Shown here in pieces: positions 56,498 through 64,000 of a stretch of DNA of 64,000 nt. The stretch lies in contig CANNGJ010000014.1 of the NCBI GenBank assembly GCA_947504185.1, positions 17,331 through 81,330 on the forward strand, written 5' to 3'. The DNA is from an uncultured Tenacibaculum sp. GTDB taxonomy: Bacteria > Bacteroidota > Bacteroidia > Flavobacteriales > Flavobacteriaceae. The translations under genes and the position numbers were made by a program. Every line of letters begins with the position of its first letter. The first letter of the stretch is position 1. The notes beneath the pieces were generated by a model. The model saw only the letters and a list, made by a program, of their open reading frames with translations. It searched no databases and was not told the origin of the DNA.

Positions 56498-57076
56498 TTA
56501 TTCTCTCACAGTTCCAGTTAAAAAACTTGGTCCTTTTGGTAATGGATTTCCTGCTGAACGACGAAAAGAAACTACTTGTCCAACATGCCAAATAGCATCT
56601 GCTATTGGTCCGTTTAATTGATTCCAAAAAGGATATTCTTCAACTTTACCATTTCTTCTTTTAATCTTCATTACAAACTTTGATAAATCATCTGAAGATT
56701 TTAAAATATCACTTGTCTTTTTAAAATTTTTTAGAGTTAACTTTCTCATTTCAGCAAATGTTAATGCTCCTTCTTCTGGAAAATCCATCTCCGTTCCTTC
56801 AACTGCGCTTAAAGTCATGATTGACAATACTAAAATATGATCTAACGTATCAAACAGATTCCTTGCTTCTTCGCTTGGCTTATATTTTAAATCTTTTTCT
56901 GTTAATCCTTCTGTTGCCCAATAGTAACGAAACCCTAATCCATCAACCATCCTACTTGCTACCGTACCTGCAGTAAACTCTTTAGATGCTTCGGGTATCT
57001 CATAATAAGGTAGTTCTTGTGAATTCATAGTTTTTGACATTATTAAAATTAATAGTGTAGTGATTACCGTTTTCAT
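56498..57076 (-). CDS. Exported DinB-like protein
   Basis: A 192-residue protein with a signal peptide (MKTVITTLLILIMSKTMNSQ). The body is DinB-like with NLFDTLDHILVLSIMTLSAV and DAIWHVGQVVSFRRSAGNPL, which place the metal histidines. A periplasmic location for a DinB-like protein is less common than cytoplasmic. Upstream lies the terminator of the lipocalin-like gene, so this starts its operon. Confidence 0.78.
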   Translation of the reverse strand: MKTVITTLLILIMSKTMNSQELPYYEIPEASKEFTAGTVASRMVDGLGFRYYWATEGLTEKDLKYKPSEEARNLFDTLDHILVLSIMTLSAVEGTEMDFPEEGALTFAEMRKLTLKNFKKTSDILKSSDDLSKFVMKIKRRNGKVEEYPFWNQLNGPIADAIWHVGQVVSFRRSAGNPLPKGPSFLTGTVRE

Positions 57077-57152
57077 TTTTTCTGTTTGATTGCTAAATTA
57101 AGGAAAAGATTTTGAGATTTTTATTGTTCAAAATAACTTTACAAACAAAAAA

Positions 57153-57177
57153 CCCGAAGCATATCGCTTCGGGCTTT
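57153..57177 (-). terminator. Terminator after the lipocalin-like gene
   Basis: CCCGAAGC paired with GCTTCGGG around five bases, with a T-run on the minus-strand exit side (AACAAAAAACCC on plus). Confidence 0.8.
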
Positions 57178-57197
57178 CATTATCTACTAAAAGAATA

Positions 57198-57590
57198 CTA
57201 TTTTTTTAATTTCATTGTATAAACAATATCTCCTTCTTTTGCAGAAAACAAAAGTTCCTTATTGTTCAGTAATTCAATTTTTAAGCCTTTTGCTAAACTT
57301 TCGTCACCTTCAAATTTAATTGACTTTTTATTTTCATCAAATTTCCAAGCACCTTGTTTCTCGTTGTTACTCATTACAATTTGATATTGACCATCTGTCT
57401 TAAAAGACATCCAGCTATTATCTTTTGAAAAATTTTGAACTTCTTCACCAATCTGAACAGACTCTAATTGCCACTTACCAGATGTTAAAAAATCTAATTC
57501 GTTAATTTCTTGAGAATACGTTAAAGTTGAAGCTAAAAGGAATGTGAAAATAGAAAATACTTTCACAAAAAGTGTGAGTACTTTTTTCAT
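57198..57590 (-). CDS. Small secreted lipocalin-like protein
   Basis: A 130-residue exported protein with a signal peptide (to about residue 26, TLTYSQ). The mature part has FLTSGKWQLESVQIGEEVQN, DNSWMSFKTDGQYQIVMSNN and GAWKFDENKKSIKFEGDE, the pattern of lipocalin-like/DUF5004-type small beta proteins. Family name uncertain. Two TTAGGGG repeats lie directly before the start on the plus strand (AACCCCCTAA in the mRNA leader). Confidence 0.7.
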   Translation of the reverse strand: MKKVLTLFVKVFSIFTFLLASTLTYSQEINELDFLTSGKWQLESVQIGEEVQNFSKDNSWMSFKTDGQYQIVMSNNEKQGAWKFDENKKSIKFEGDESLAKGLKIELLNNKELLFSAKEGDIVYTMKLKK

Positions 57591-57592
57591 AA

Positions 57593-57607
57593 TTAGGGGG
57601 TTAGGGG
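57593..57607. repeat. Tandem TTAGGGG(G) repeat in the leader
   Basis: TTAGGGGG followed by TTAGGGG on the plus strand; the mRNA carries the C-rich complement 3-17 bases before its ATG, where a ribosome-binding site would lie. Confidence 0.5.
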
Positions 57608-57635
57608 TTTAATACGATCCAATATTAATAAAAAA

Positions 57636-57662
57636 AACCGAAACAAAAAAATGTCTCGGTTC
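57636..57662 (-). terminator. GAPDH terminator
   Basis: In the minus-strand RNA AACCGAGACA pairs with TGTTTCGGTT (one G-U pair) around a T-rich loop, followed by a long T-run. Confidence 0.7.
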
Positions 57663-57687
57663 TTTTTTATTAATTTATTATACCATG

Positions 57688-59127
57688 TTAATAATAAGTA
57701 TAACGACGTACTTTTGCGATATGCTTAGCTAAACGCATTACTTGATGTGAATAACCATATTCATTATCATACCATACATAAATAACAATAGTATCACCAT
57801 CTGCAATTGTTGCTTTACTATCAAAAATTGATGGAGATGTAGTACCTACAATATCAGAAGACACTAATTCGTTACTTAATGAATACTGAATTTGCTCTAC
57901 TAAATCACCTTCTAAAGCATACTGCTTCATAATAGCATTTACAGCCTCAACAGTTGTATTTGTATTTAATTGTAAGTTTAAGATTGCTAATGATCCATTT
58001 GGAACTGGTACACGAATAGCGCTAGATGTTAACTTTCCTTCTAAAGCTGGTAATGCTTTTGCAACTGCTTTACCTGCTCCAGTTTCAGTAATTACCATAT
58101 TTAAAGCTGCTGCTCTACCTCTACGATATTTCTTGTGCATATTATCCACCAAATTCTGATCGTTAGTATACGCATGAATTGTTTCTAAATGTCCTTTTTT
58201 AATTCCGAAGTTATCTTCTAGTACTTTTAATACTGGTGTAATAGCATTTGTTGTACAAGATGCTGCTGAGAATATATCAACTTTATCAGGGTTATTTTCT
58301 GAATGATTTACTCCGTGTACAATATTTGGTATCCCAGCGCCAGGTGCTGTTAATAAAACTTTACTAGCTCCATTTGGTACTAAATGACGACTTAATGCTT
58401 CTTTATCTTTAAAAGCTCCTGTATTATCTATAATTAATGCATCGTTAATTCCGTATGCGGTATAATCAATATCTTCAGGTTTTCCTGCCGAAATCATATA
58501 TACTGTAGTTCCGTTTATAATCAATGCATTGTTATCTGCATCCACCTGAACCGTTCCTAAGAAATCACCATGAACAGAATCTATACTTAACAATGATGCT
58601 CTTTTTTCTAATACTGTTTCGTTAATTTCTCCACGAGTAACTACTGCTCTTAATCTTAATTGAGAACCTTTACCCATTTTACTCATTAACTCACGAGCCA
58701 ATAAACGACCGATACGACCAAACCCGTATAAAACTACATCTTTTGGTTGAACATCTTCAGCTTCAGTAGCGTCTTTTAATTGGTTTTTTACAAAAGCTAC
58801 TTTATCAGCTGAATCATCTTGTAAATGATACTCGTATGCTAATTTACCGATATCTAGTTTTGATGGAGGTAAATCGATAGATTGAATTGCTTTTGCTATT
58901 TCTAAGGCATCATCAATTGAAATTGGCTTTGCTACAAACTCCTTAGCATAATCGATTAAATTTAAAACTTCGCTAGCTCTTTTGTCTACTAACGGATTTC
59001 TAAATAAAACTAACTCGATTGATTTATCATACCATAAATCGTTAACGATATTAATAAATTCAACCGTAGCTCTACGAACTTGCGCTTGATTTACTACTTC
59101 TTTTTCGTAATTTGTTATTGTTGACAT
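57688..59127 (-). CDS. Glyceraldehyde-3-phosphate dehydrogenase, long form
   Basis: A 479-residue GAPDH, about 140 residues longer than the classic enzyme. The N-terminal extension (residues 1-125) is helical with no motif I recognise. The NAD fold starts at VVLYGFGRIGRLLARELMSK, the catalytic cysteine is in IFSAASCTTNAITPVLKVL, and IHAYTNDQNLVDN and EGKLTSSAIRVPVPNGS complete the active site. NAD(P) preference cannot be read. Monocistronic, with its own terminator. The -7 box TATTTTTG lies at 59163-59170. Confidence 0.92.
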   Translation of the reverse strand: MSTITNYEKEVVNQAQVRRATVEFINIVNDLWYDKSIELVLFRNPLVDKRASEVLNLIDYAKEFVAKPISIDDALEIAKAIQSIDLPPSKLDIGKLAYEYHLQDDSADKVAFVKNQLKDATEAEDVQPKDVVLYGFGRIGRLLARELMSKMGKGSQLRLRAVVTRGEINETVLEKRASLLSIDSVHGDFLGTVQVDADNNALIINGTTVYMISAGKPEDIDYTAYGINDALIIDNTGAFKDKEALSRHLVPNGASKVLLTAPGAGIPNIVHGVNHSENNPDKVDIFSAASCTTNAITPVLKVLEDNFGIKKGHLETIHAYTNDQNLVDNMHKKYRRGRAAALNMVITETGAGKAVAKALPALEGKLTSSAIRVPVPNGSLAILNLQLNTNTTVEAVNAIMKQYALEGDLVEQIQYSLSNELVSSDIVGTTSPSIFDSKATIADGDTIVIYVWYDNEYGYSHQVMRLAKHIAKVRRYTYY

Positions 59128-59162
59128 AGTTGTGTGTTAACTAAAATTTTTAAAATTTGCTG

Positions 59163-59170
59163 CAAAAATA
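59163..59170 (-). promoter_or_regulatory. -7 box of the GAPDH gene
   Basis: TATTTTTG on the minus strand, 35 bases upstream of the ATG at 59127. Confidence 0.5.
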
Positions 59171-59207
59171 CTTATTTCAATCGATTTCATAAACCTTTTT
59201 ATAAAAG

Positions 59208-59242
59208 AAAAACTCGTTAAAAATTAATTTTAACGAGTTTTT
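59208..59242 (-). terminator. Terminator after the DegP-like gene
   Basis: A perfect 15-bp stem (59208-59222 with 59228-59242) around ATTAA; T-run on the minus-strand side. Confidence 0.85.
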
Positions 59243-59266
59243 AATAATTCAATAAATATATTGTTA

Positions 59267-60646
59267 CTAATATCTAAATCTTTCTATTTGACCTGAAGGA
59301 CTTATCATTTCTATAAGGAACCTTTTATTATAATTACTATCTAGTACTTTAACTGCTTCAGCGGCTGTAGTTATTTTTTTATCATTAATTCTTGTTAAAA
59401 TATACCCTTCTCCTACCTTAAATTGTAAAAAAGCTTTATTTTGTGTTCTCTTTATTTTAGCCCCCCCTTCAATCTTAAATTTTCTTCTATCATTATTATC
59501 TAAATCTTCAAACTCTGTTTCTAGAAACGTACTAAATGGTAATTTGATTAACTTGGTTAATTTTACGACCTTTAATAATTCTTCACCATCTCTATCAATA
59601 GTAACATTTATTAATTCTCCTGGACGTTTTGCCGTTAGTTGCCCTTTTAAATCTGAAAATTTAGAAATTTTAATATTGTTGATTTTTGTTATTACATCAC
59701 CTTCTCTTAATCCTGCTTTTAAAGCTTGACTATCTTTATCTATACTTCCTATTTTAACCCCATCGATAACACCTTCCTTATCAAAATATGGTCTAAAGCC
59801 AATTAAAGCTTGTTGAACAGTTCCAAATTCTAATAAATCATCTACAATTTTTTTAGCAATATTAGATGGCACCGCAAACGAATATCCTATAAAAGAACCT
59901 GTTTTAGATGAAATTGCTGTGTTAATCCCTACCAACTCTCCTCTTGTATTCACTAATGCTCCTCCACTGTTCCCTGGATTTACTGCTGCATCTGTTTGAA
60001 TAAAAGTCTCTGTTATATTATTCCCATCTAAATCTCTTCCTTTTGCACTTACAATTCCTGCAGTAACTGTTGATGTTAAATTATACGGATTACCTACTGC
60101 TAATACCCATTCACCAATTTTAGCATTGTCTGAATTACCAAAAGGTAAATTAGGCAGCTCTTCATCTGCATTAACTTTTAATAAAGCAATATCATTATTT
60201 TTATCAGCTCCAATTAAAACTGCTTTTAATTTTTTTCTATTATTTAATGTAACCTCAATTTCATTTGCTCCTTCAATTACATGGTTATTGGTAACTATAT
60301 ATCCGTCAGGAGAAATAATAACACCACTTCCTGTTCCTACTTGTTCGAATTTTCGTGTACCATTACGTCCAAAAAATTGAGCATATGGGTTTTGCTGAGT
60401 TTTTAACGCTGTATTTTTAACGTGTACTACTGCATTTACTGTTTTCTCCGCTGCCTCAGTAAAATCAGTTGGTGTTGACGATGAATTGATAATTGTTGGC
60501 GTATAATTTGCCCTAATTGTTTCTATCGTAGGGTCAATACTTTTTTCTACAACTACTTGAGGTTTTTCTATAATAGTTTTATATCCTGCAAGTGCTATAA
60601 CTCCACCTAAAACTGCTACTCCTAATGTTTTTAATATTTTCTTCAT
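59267..60646 (-). CDS. DegP/HtrA-family serine protease with two PDZ domains
   Basis: A periplasmic quality-control protease of 459 residues. One N-terminal signal or anchor segment (MKKILKTLGVAVLGGVIALA). The catalytic triad is His in YIVTNNHVIEGANEIEV, Asp in KNNDIALLKVNADE and Ser in AAVNPGNSGGALVNTRG. Two PDZ domains follow (about residues 275-360 and 375-455), the first with QALKAGLREGDVITKINN. I start at the ATG at 60646, after the -7 box at 60669-60676. Confidence 0.93.
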   Translation of the reverse strand: MKKILKTLGVAVLGGVIALAGYKTIIEKPQVVVEKSIDPTIETIRANYTPTIINSSSTPTDFTEAAEKTVNAVVHVKNTALKTQQNPYAQFFGRNGTRKFEQVGTGSGVIISPDGYIVTNNHVIEGANEIEVTLNNRKKLKAVLIGADKNNDIALLKVNADEELPNLPFGNSDNAKIGEWVLAVGNPYNLTSTVTAGIVSAKGRDLDGNNITETFIQTDAAVNPGNSGGALVNTRGELVGINTAISSKTGSFIGYSFAVPSNIAKKIVDDLLEFGTVQQALIGFRPYFDKEGVIDGVKIGSIDKDSQALKAGLREGDVITKINNIKISKFSDLKGQLTAKRPGELINVTIDRDGEELLKVVKLTKLIKLPFSTFLETEFEDLDNNDRRKFKIEGGAKIKRTQNKAFLQFKVGEGYILTRINDKKITTAAEAVKVLDSNYNKRFLIEMISPSGQIERFRY

Positions 60647-60668
60647 GTTCTTACAAAATTTAATCACT

Positions 60669-60676
60669 CAAATATA
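60669..60676 (-). promoter_or_regulatory. -7 box of the DegP-like gene
   Basis: TATATTTG on the minus strand, 22 bases before the ATG at 60646. Confidence 0.55.
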
Positions 60677-60765
60677 CTATTTTAACATTTCTAACAAATC
60701 TGTTTAACTTCATTTTAACGGACTTTAACCCCTATTTAACAAATACTTTTCCTTAAGAAAATATG

Positions 60766-60773
60766 TATCTTTG
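60766..60773 (+). promoter_or_regulatory. -7 box six bases before the dapF ATG
   Basis: TATCTTTG matches TAnnTTTG and ends 6 bases before the ATG at 60780. It overlaps the TTG at 60771 that a longer frame would use. Confidence 0.5.
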
Positions 60774-60779
60774 CACCTC

Positions 60780-61550
60780 ATGAATTTAACCTTTCACAAA
60801 TATCAGGGAACTGGAAACGACTTTATTATAGTCGATAATCGCACAAAAACCTTTCCAAAAAATAACGTAAGTATTATTGAAAAATTATGTGATCGTAATT
60901 TTGGAGTTGGAGCTGATGGTATTATTCTAATTGAAAATGATACTGAATCAGATTTTAGAATGATATACTATAACGCTGATGGTAGTGAAACCATGTGTGG
61001 TAATGGAGGTAGATGTGCTGTAGCTTTTGCTAAATATCTAAACATTATTAATAATACAACTTCTTTTACCGCTTTTGATGGACCTCATTACGCTGAGATA
61101 AAAGACAATATTGTTTCGTTACAAATGATTGATGTTGATGAAATAGTTATAAGCAACAATCATACATTTGTTTATACAGGCACACAACATCATGTTGAAC
61201 TAGTTGAAGATCTAGTTAATTTTCCAGTTTTTGAAAAAGGAAAAGGAATTAGGAATAGCTATAAAGACCCCGGAAGTAATGTTAATTTTGTTGAACAACT
61301 TAACGCAAATACTTTTAAAGTTAGAACCTACGAAAAAGGTGTAGAAAATGAAACTTTAGCTTGCGGAACTGGTGTTACCGCAGTAGCAATTGCAATGCAC
61401 ACAACAGGTAAAACCAAAAGCACCTCTATTAACCTACCTGTTCAAGGCGGTAACCTTAGTGTTAGTTTTAATGAGAAAAATGGAGTTTATACCAACGTCT
61501 TTTTACAAGGACCTGCGACTTTTGTTTTTAAAGGAAACATAGAAATATAG
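60780..61550 (+). CDS. dapF: Diaminopimelate epimerase
   Basis: Converts LL- to meso-diaminopimelate for lysine and peptidoglycan. The 256 residues hold the two active cysteines in TMCGNGGRCAVAFAKY and LACGTGVTAVAIAMH, and the start FHKYQGTGNDFIIVDN. I use the ATG at 60780 because the in-frame TTG three codons earlier lies in the -7 box. Its stop overlaps the following GNAT start by one base. Confidence 0.96.
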   Translation: MNLTFHKYQGTGNDFIIVDNRTKTFPKNNVSIIEKLCDRNFGVGADGIILIENDTESDFRMIYYNADGSETMCGNGGRCAVAFAKYLNIINNTTSFTAFDGPHYAEIKDNIVSLQMIDVDEIVISNNHTFVYTGTQHHVELVEDLVNFPVFEKGKGIRNSYKDPGSNVNFVEQLNANTFKVRTYEKGVENETLACGTGVTAVAIAMHTTGKTKSTSINLPVQGGNLSVSFNEKNGVYTNVFLQGPATFVFKGNIEI

Positions 61551-62074
61551 TGAATACTTTACAAGGAACACATATAACACTCAGAGCACTTGAACCTGAA
61601 GATTTAGATTTTTTATTTCAAATAGAAAATAGCGAGTCTTTTTGGGAAGTTAGTCACACACAAACTCCTTTTTCTAAATTTCTCTTAAAACAATATTTAG
61701 AAAATGCGCATTTAGATATTTATCAAGCAAAACAACTTCGGTTAGTTATTGAAGAAGGTGAGTCAAAAAAAGCCATCGGAATGATTGACTTATTTGATTT
61801 TAATCCACAGCATAAAAGAGCAGGAATTGGCATTCTAATCCACCCTGATTTTCAACAAAAAGGATATGCTTTTGAAGCATTACAATTATTAATTAAATAT
61901 TCTTTTACCCATTTACATTTGCATCAATTATTTGCAAATATTACTCACGATAACTTTAACAGTATACAACTATTTAAAAAGCATCATTTTAAAGAAGTCG
62001 GAGTAAAAAAAGATTGGACATACAGTAAAGGAATTTATAAAGACGAAATATTATTTCAATTAATCAATGAATAA
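61550..62074 (+). CDS. GNAT-family N-acetyltransferase (RimJ/RimL type)
   Basis: A 174-residue acetyltransferase starting at GTG. GTHITLRALEPEDLDFLFQI, the acetyl-CoA motif HPDFQQKGYAFEALQLLI (Q-x-x-G-x-A) and NFNSIQLFKKHHFKEVG are typical of the RimJ/RimL subgroup that acetylates protein N-termini or small amines. Substrate unknown. It overlaps dapF by 1 base and mltG by 8 bases, so the three are an operon. Confidence 0.9.
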   Translation: MNTLQGTHITLRALEPEDLDFLFQIENSESFWEVSHTQTPFSKFLLKQYLENAHLDIYQAKQLRLVIEEGESKKAIGMIDLFDFNPQHKRAGIGILIHPDFQQKGYAFEALQLLIKYSFTHLHLHQLFANITHDNFNSIQLFKKHHFKEVGVKKDWTYSKGIYKDEILFQLINE

Positions 62075-63095
62075 AAAAATTATATACGGAATTATAACTG
62101 CCATATTTTTAATTGGTGGAATTGTTGGTTTTAATTATTATCAAAAAATCTTTGGTAACGCGATTACCAAAGATGCAACCATTTATATTGGTTCTAATTT
62201 TAATACAATGGATGTTCAAAAAAAAATAAGTCCATATTTAAAAAACGCATCAGATTATAGCTGGGTTGCAAACAAGAAAAAATTTACAAAACCTAAAGGA
62301 GGAAAGTATATAATTAAAAAAGGAATGAGTTTAAACGATGTTGTAAACTTATTACGTAGTGGAAATCAAACTCCAATAAAAATTGCTTTTAACAATCAAG
62401 ATACTTTAGAAAAGTTAGCAGGAAGAATATCGCGACAAATAGAAGCTGACTCAACTTCTTTATTAAAAGTAATGACTGATGAAACTTTTTTATCAAAAAA
62501 TGGATTCAATCAAAAATCAGCTTTAGGGATGTACATTCCTAATAGCTATGAATTTTATTGGAATACATCAGCAGAAAAATTTCATAATAAAATGTTACGC
62601 GAGTATAAACGCTTTTGGAATTCAACAAGATTAGAAAAAGCTAAAAAATTAAACTTAACTAAAGATCAAGTTATTACCTTAGCTTCAATAGTACAAAAAG
62701 AAACCGCTCAAAAAAGTGAACGTCCAATTGTTGCCGGATTATATTTAAACAGACTTAAAGACAATTGGCCATTACAAGCTGACCCAACTATTATTTATTG
62801 CATTAAACAAATAAAAGGTCAAGATTTCTCTGTAAAAAGAGTACTAACAAAAGATTTAGAAATTAAATCACCTTACAACACATATAAGAATACTGGCTTA
62901 CCTCCTACATTAATTTCAATGCCAGATATTTCATCTATCGATGCTGTTTTAAATCCAGCAAAACATGGCTATTTTTACATGTGTGCTAGTATTGATAAAA
63001 TAGGTTTTCATGATTTTGCTAGCTCATTAGCACAACACAATAGAAACGCTGCGAAATATCAAAGGTGGATAAGTCAAAGAGGTATTAAACGATAA
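62067..63095 (+). CDS. mltG: Endolytic murein transglycosylase MltG
   Basis: Cuts nascent glycan strands and sets their length. The 342 residues hold one N-terminal membrane segment (IIYGIITAIFLIGGIVGFNY), a LysM-like/YceG first lobe, then the catalytic Glu in LASIVQKETAQKSERPIVAG and LQADPTIIYCIKQ, SPYNTYKNTGLPPTLISMP. It starts inside the end of the GNAT gene. Confidence 0.95.
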   Translation: MNKKIIYGIITAIFLIGGIVGFNYYQKIFGNAITKDATIYIGSNFNTMDVQKKISPYLKNASDYSWVANKKKFTKPKGGKYIIKKGMSLNDVVNLLRSGNQTPIKIAFNNQDTLEKLAGRISRQIEADSTSLLKVMTDETFLSKNGFNQKSALGMYIPNSYEFYWNTSAEKFHNKMLREYKRFWNSTRLEKAKKLNLTKDQVITLASIVQKETAQKSERPIVAGLYLNRLKDNWPLQADPTIIYCIKQIKGQDFSVKRVLTKDLEIKSPYNTYKNTGLPPTLISMPDISSIDAVLNPAKHGYFYMCASIDKIGFHDFASSLAQHNRNAAKYQRWISQRGIKR

Positions 63096-63264
63096 TTTTT
63101 AACAAAATTTTATTCTTAATCAAATTCACAGCTCACTAAAGAATTCTCAATACAACAGAGTTTTTTTTATCTATTCAACAATAAAAACACAAGAAAAACA
63201 CTTTTTCCACAACAAGAAGAACACCCTAATTCACTGACTATTAATATTTTAGTCAAATTTACCG

Positions 63265-63272
63265 TATATTTG
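63265..63272 (+). promoter_or_regulatory. -7 box of the lysozyme-like gene
   Basis: TATATTTG matches TAnnTTTG, 23 bases before the proposed ATT start at 63296 and long before the GTG at 63416. Confidence 0.5.
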
Positions 63273-63295
63273 CAGTGCTAAACGGAAAGTAACTA

Positions 63296-63883
63296 ATTAT
63301 CAGATATTTAATATTTGCATTCATTGGTTTTGTTGTATTCGCAAGTTTTACAACACCAAAAATTAAAAAAGAAAAAACTACTACTACACCTAAAACAGCA
63401 TACTTTGCTAAAGAGGTGGAGATTCCTTTTTTACGAAATGATTTTGTTGGATTTAAAGAGGCACTTGCTTTTAAAGAATCTCAAGGTAGATACAGAGTAG
63501 TTAATAAACTTGGGTATCTTGGTAAATATCAATTTGGTAGAGAAACCTTAAAAAGATTTAGAATTTACAATACTTCATATTTTCTTAAAACTCCAGAATT
63601 ACAAGAAAAAGCATTCGTTGCCTATTGCAAGGTTAATAAATGGATTTTAAGAAAAGACATTAAAAGAAGTGTTGGTAGAACCATTAACGGAATTAAAATT
63701 ACCGAATCGGGTATTTTAGCTGCTGCACATTTAAGTGGAGCAGGAAATGTTAAAAAGTTTTTACGTTCTAATGGAGCAATTAAATTTAACGATGCATTTG
63801 GTACGTCAATTGAATCGTACATGAAAAAGTTTGGAGGTTACGATGTTTCTAATATTACACCTGATAAAAAGGCGAGAGTTTAA
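63296..63883 (+). CDS. Lysozyme-like membrane-anchored protein with apparent ATT start
   Basis: A 195-residue protein in the proposed form. The body (from about residue 45) has FKEALAFKESQGRYRVVN then LGYLGKYQFG, the E-S-x-G arrangement of soluble-lytic-transglycosylase/lysozyme-like folds, and ITESGILAAAHLSGAGN. The only ordinary start is GTG 63416, which would remove the N-terminus. The frame stays open to a stop at 63290 and encodes RYLIFAFIGFVVFASFTTP, a typical membrane anchor, then a Thr/Lys linker. No ATG, GTG or TTG precedes the anchor, but ATT at 63296 lies 8 bases after GGAAA and gives M-I-R-Y-L. A terminator follows at 63932. Confidence 0.7.
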   Translation: MIRYLIFAFIGFVVFASFTTPKIKKEKTTTTPKTAYFAKEVEIPFLRNDFVGFKEALAFKESQGRYRVVNKLGYLGKYQFGRETLKRFRIYNTSYFLKTPELQEKAFVAYCKVNKWILRKDIKRSVGRTINGIKITESGILAAAHLSGAGNVKKFLRSNGAIKFNDAFGTSIESYMKKFGGYDVSNITPDKKARV

Positions 63884-63931
63884 AAACTTCTTCTATTGAA
63901 ATAAAAAAAAACATCCTGTTGGATAGTCATG

Positions 63932-63960
63932 GTCGGAAGAAAAAATCTTCCGACTTTTTT
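63932..63960 (+). terminator. Terminator after the lysozyme-like gene
   Basis: A 9-bp perfect stem (GTCGGAAGA with TCTTCCGAC) around AAAAA, followed by TTTTTT. Confidence 0.85.
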
Positions 63961-64000
63961 ATTTTCCGTCGGTTATAATTTTGGCTTTAATTATTTGATT

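Noticed and set aside
60771..60779. TTG start for dapF
   Set aside because: It lies within the -7 box, and the ATG three codons later fits the family start.

Overview
This window is a 64-kb stretch of chromosome from a marine-type member of the Flavobacteriaceae (Bacteroidota), probably Tenacibaculum or a close relative. The evidence is the very low GC content, the many TAnnTTTG-type -7 promoter boxes used by this phylum, and phylum-specific families: the Bacteroidota type of RNA polymerase omega, a PorD/DUF4835 protein, 2TM-domain proteins, DUF4834 and YfhO. The genus is an inference. I saw no rRNA, tRNA, CRISPR array, transposase, prophage or plasmid module. Most genes are housekeeping or conserved accessory genes.

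Layout. 1-2042: the 3' part of signal peptidase I and a WbqC-like protein. 2078-4143: three tandem Crp/Fnr-like regulators with palindromic sites between them. 4154-9712 (minus): a surface-polysaccharide operon read in the order methyltransferase, two glycosyltransferases, UDP-GlcNAc 2-epimerase, flippase. 10011-19084: a TPR/AraC hybrid regulator, YfhO and DUF4834 proteins, an outer-membrane protein with a charged repeat tail, an acetyltransferase, RsmE and a membrane AraC regulator. 19085-19621: a non-coding stretch with two diverged copies of a hairpin/promoter/terminator unit, possibly small RNA genes. 19622-28980: DUF4159, a BASS transporter and an acyltransferase in an overlapping operon, then a GH3/beta-lactamase fusion, an exonuclease, PPK2 and a flavodoxin-fold reductase.

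28977-34718: a LytS/LytTR two-component operon with four free-standing 2TM proteins and a fifth 2TM domain on the kinase, divergent from an ECF sigma factor operon. 34715-41963: threonine aldolase, release factor 2 (without the frameshift site), an ArsC-family protein, a large M16 peptidase, a glycosyltransferase and a DUF3050 protein. 42035-47841 (minus): bamD, rpoZ, coaBC, porD, recN, fabI in close order. 47964-57590: ferritin, DUF6913 with dapA, a phytase-type esterase-like lipoprotein, a DoxX-like protein, regulators, and a tight DinB-DinB-ligA-small protein-lysoplasmalogenase-WYL regulator operon. 57688-63883: a long-form GAPDH, a DegP-like protease, then dapF, a GNAT acetyltransferase and mltG, and last a lysozyme-like protein that seems to lack any ATG, GTG or TTG start for its membrane anchor.

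Cell-envelope work dominates: lysine/meso-DAP synthesis (dapA, dapF), peptidoglycan processing (mltG, the lysozyme-like protein, the GH3 protein), outer-membrane assembly and type IX secretion (bamD, porD), lipid synthesis (fabI, acyltransferase) and surface glycans. The items most worth following up are the duplicated non-coding units, the apparent ATT start, the 17-bp leader inverted repeat, the 2TM array, the Crp-like trio, and several genes whose -7 box sits only 4-6 bases from the ATG, which suggests leaderless mRNAs.
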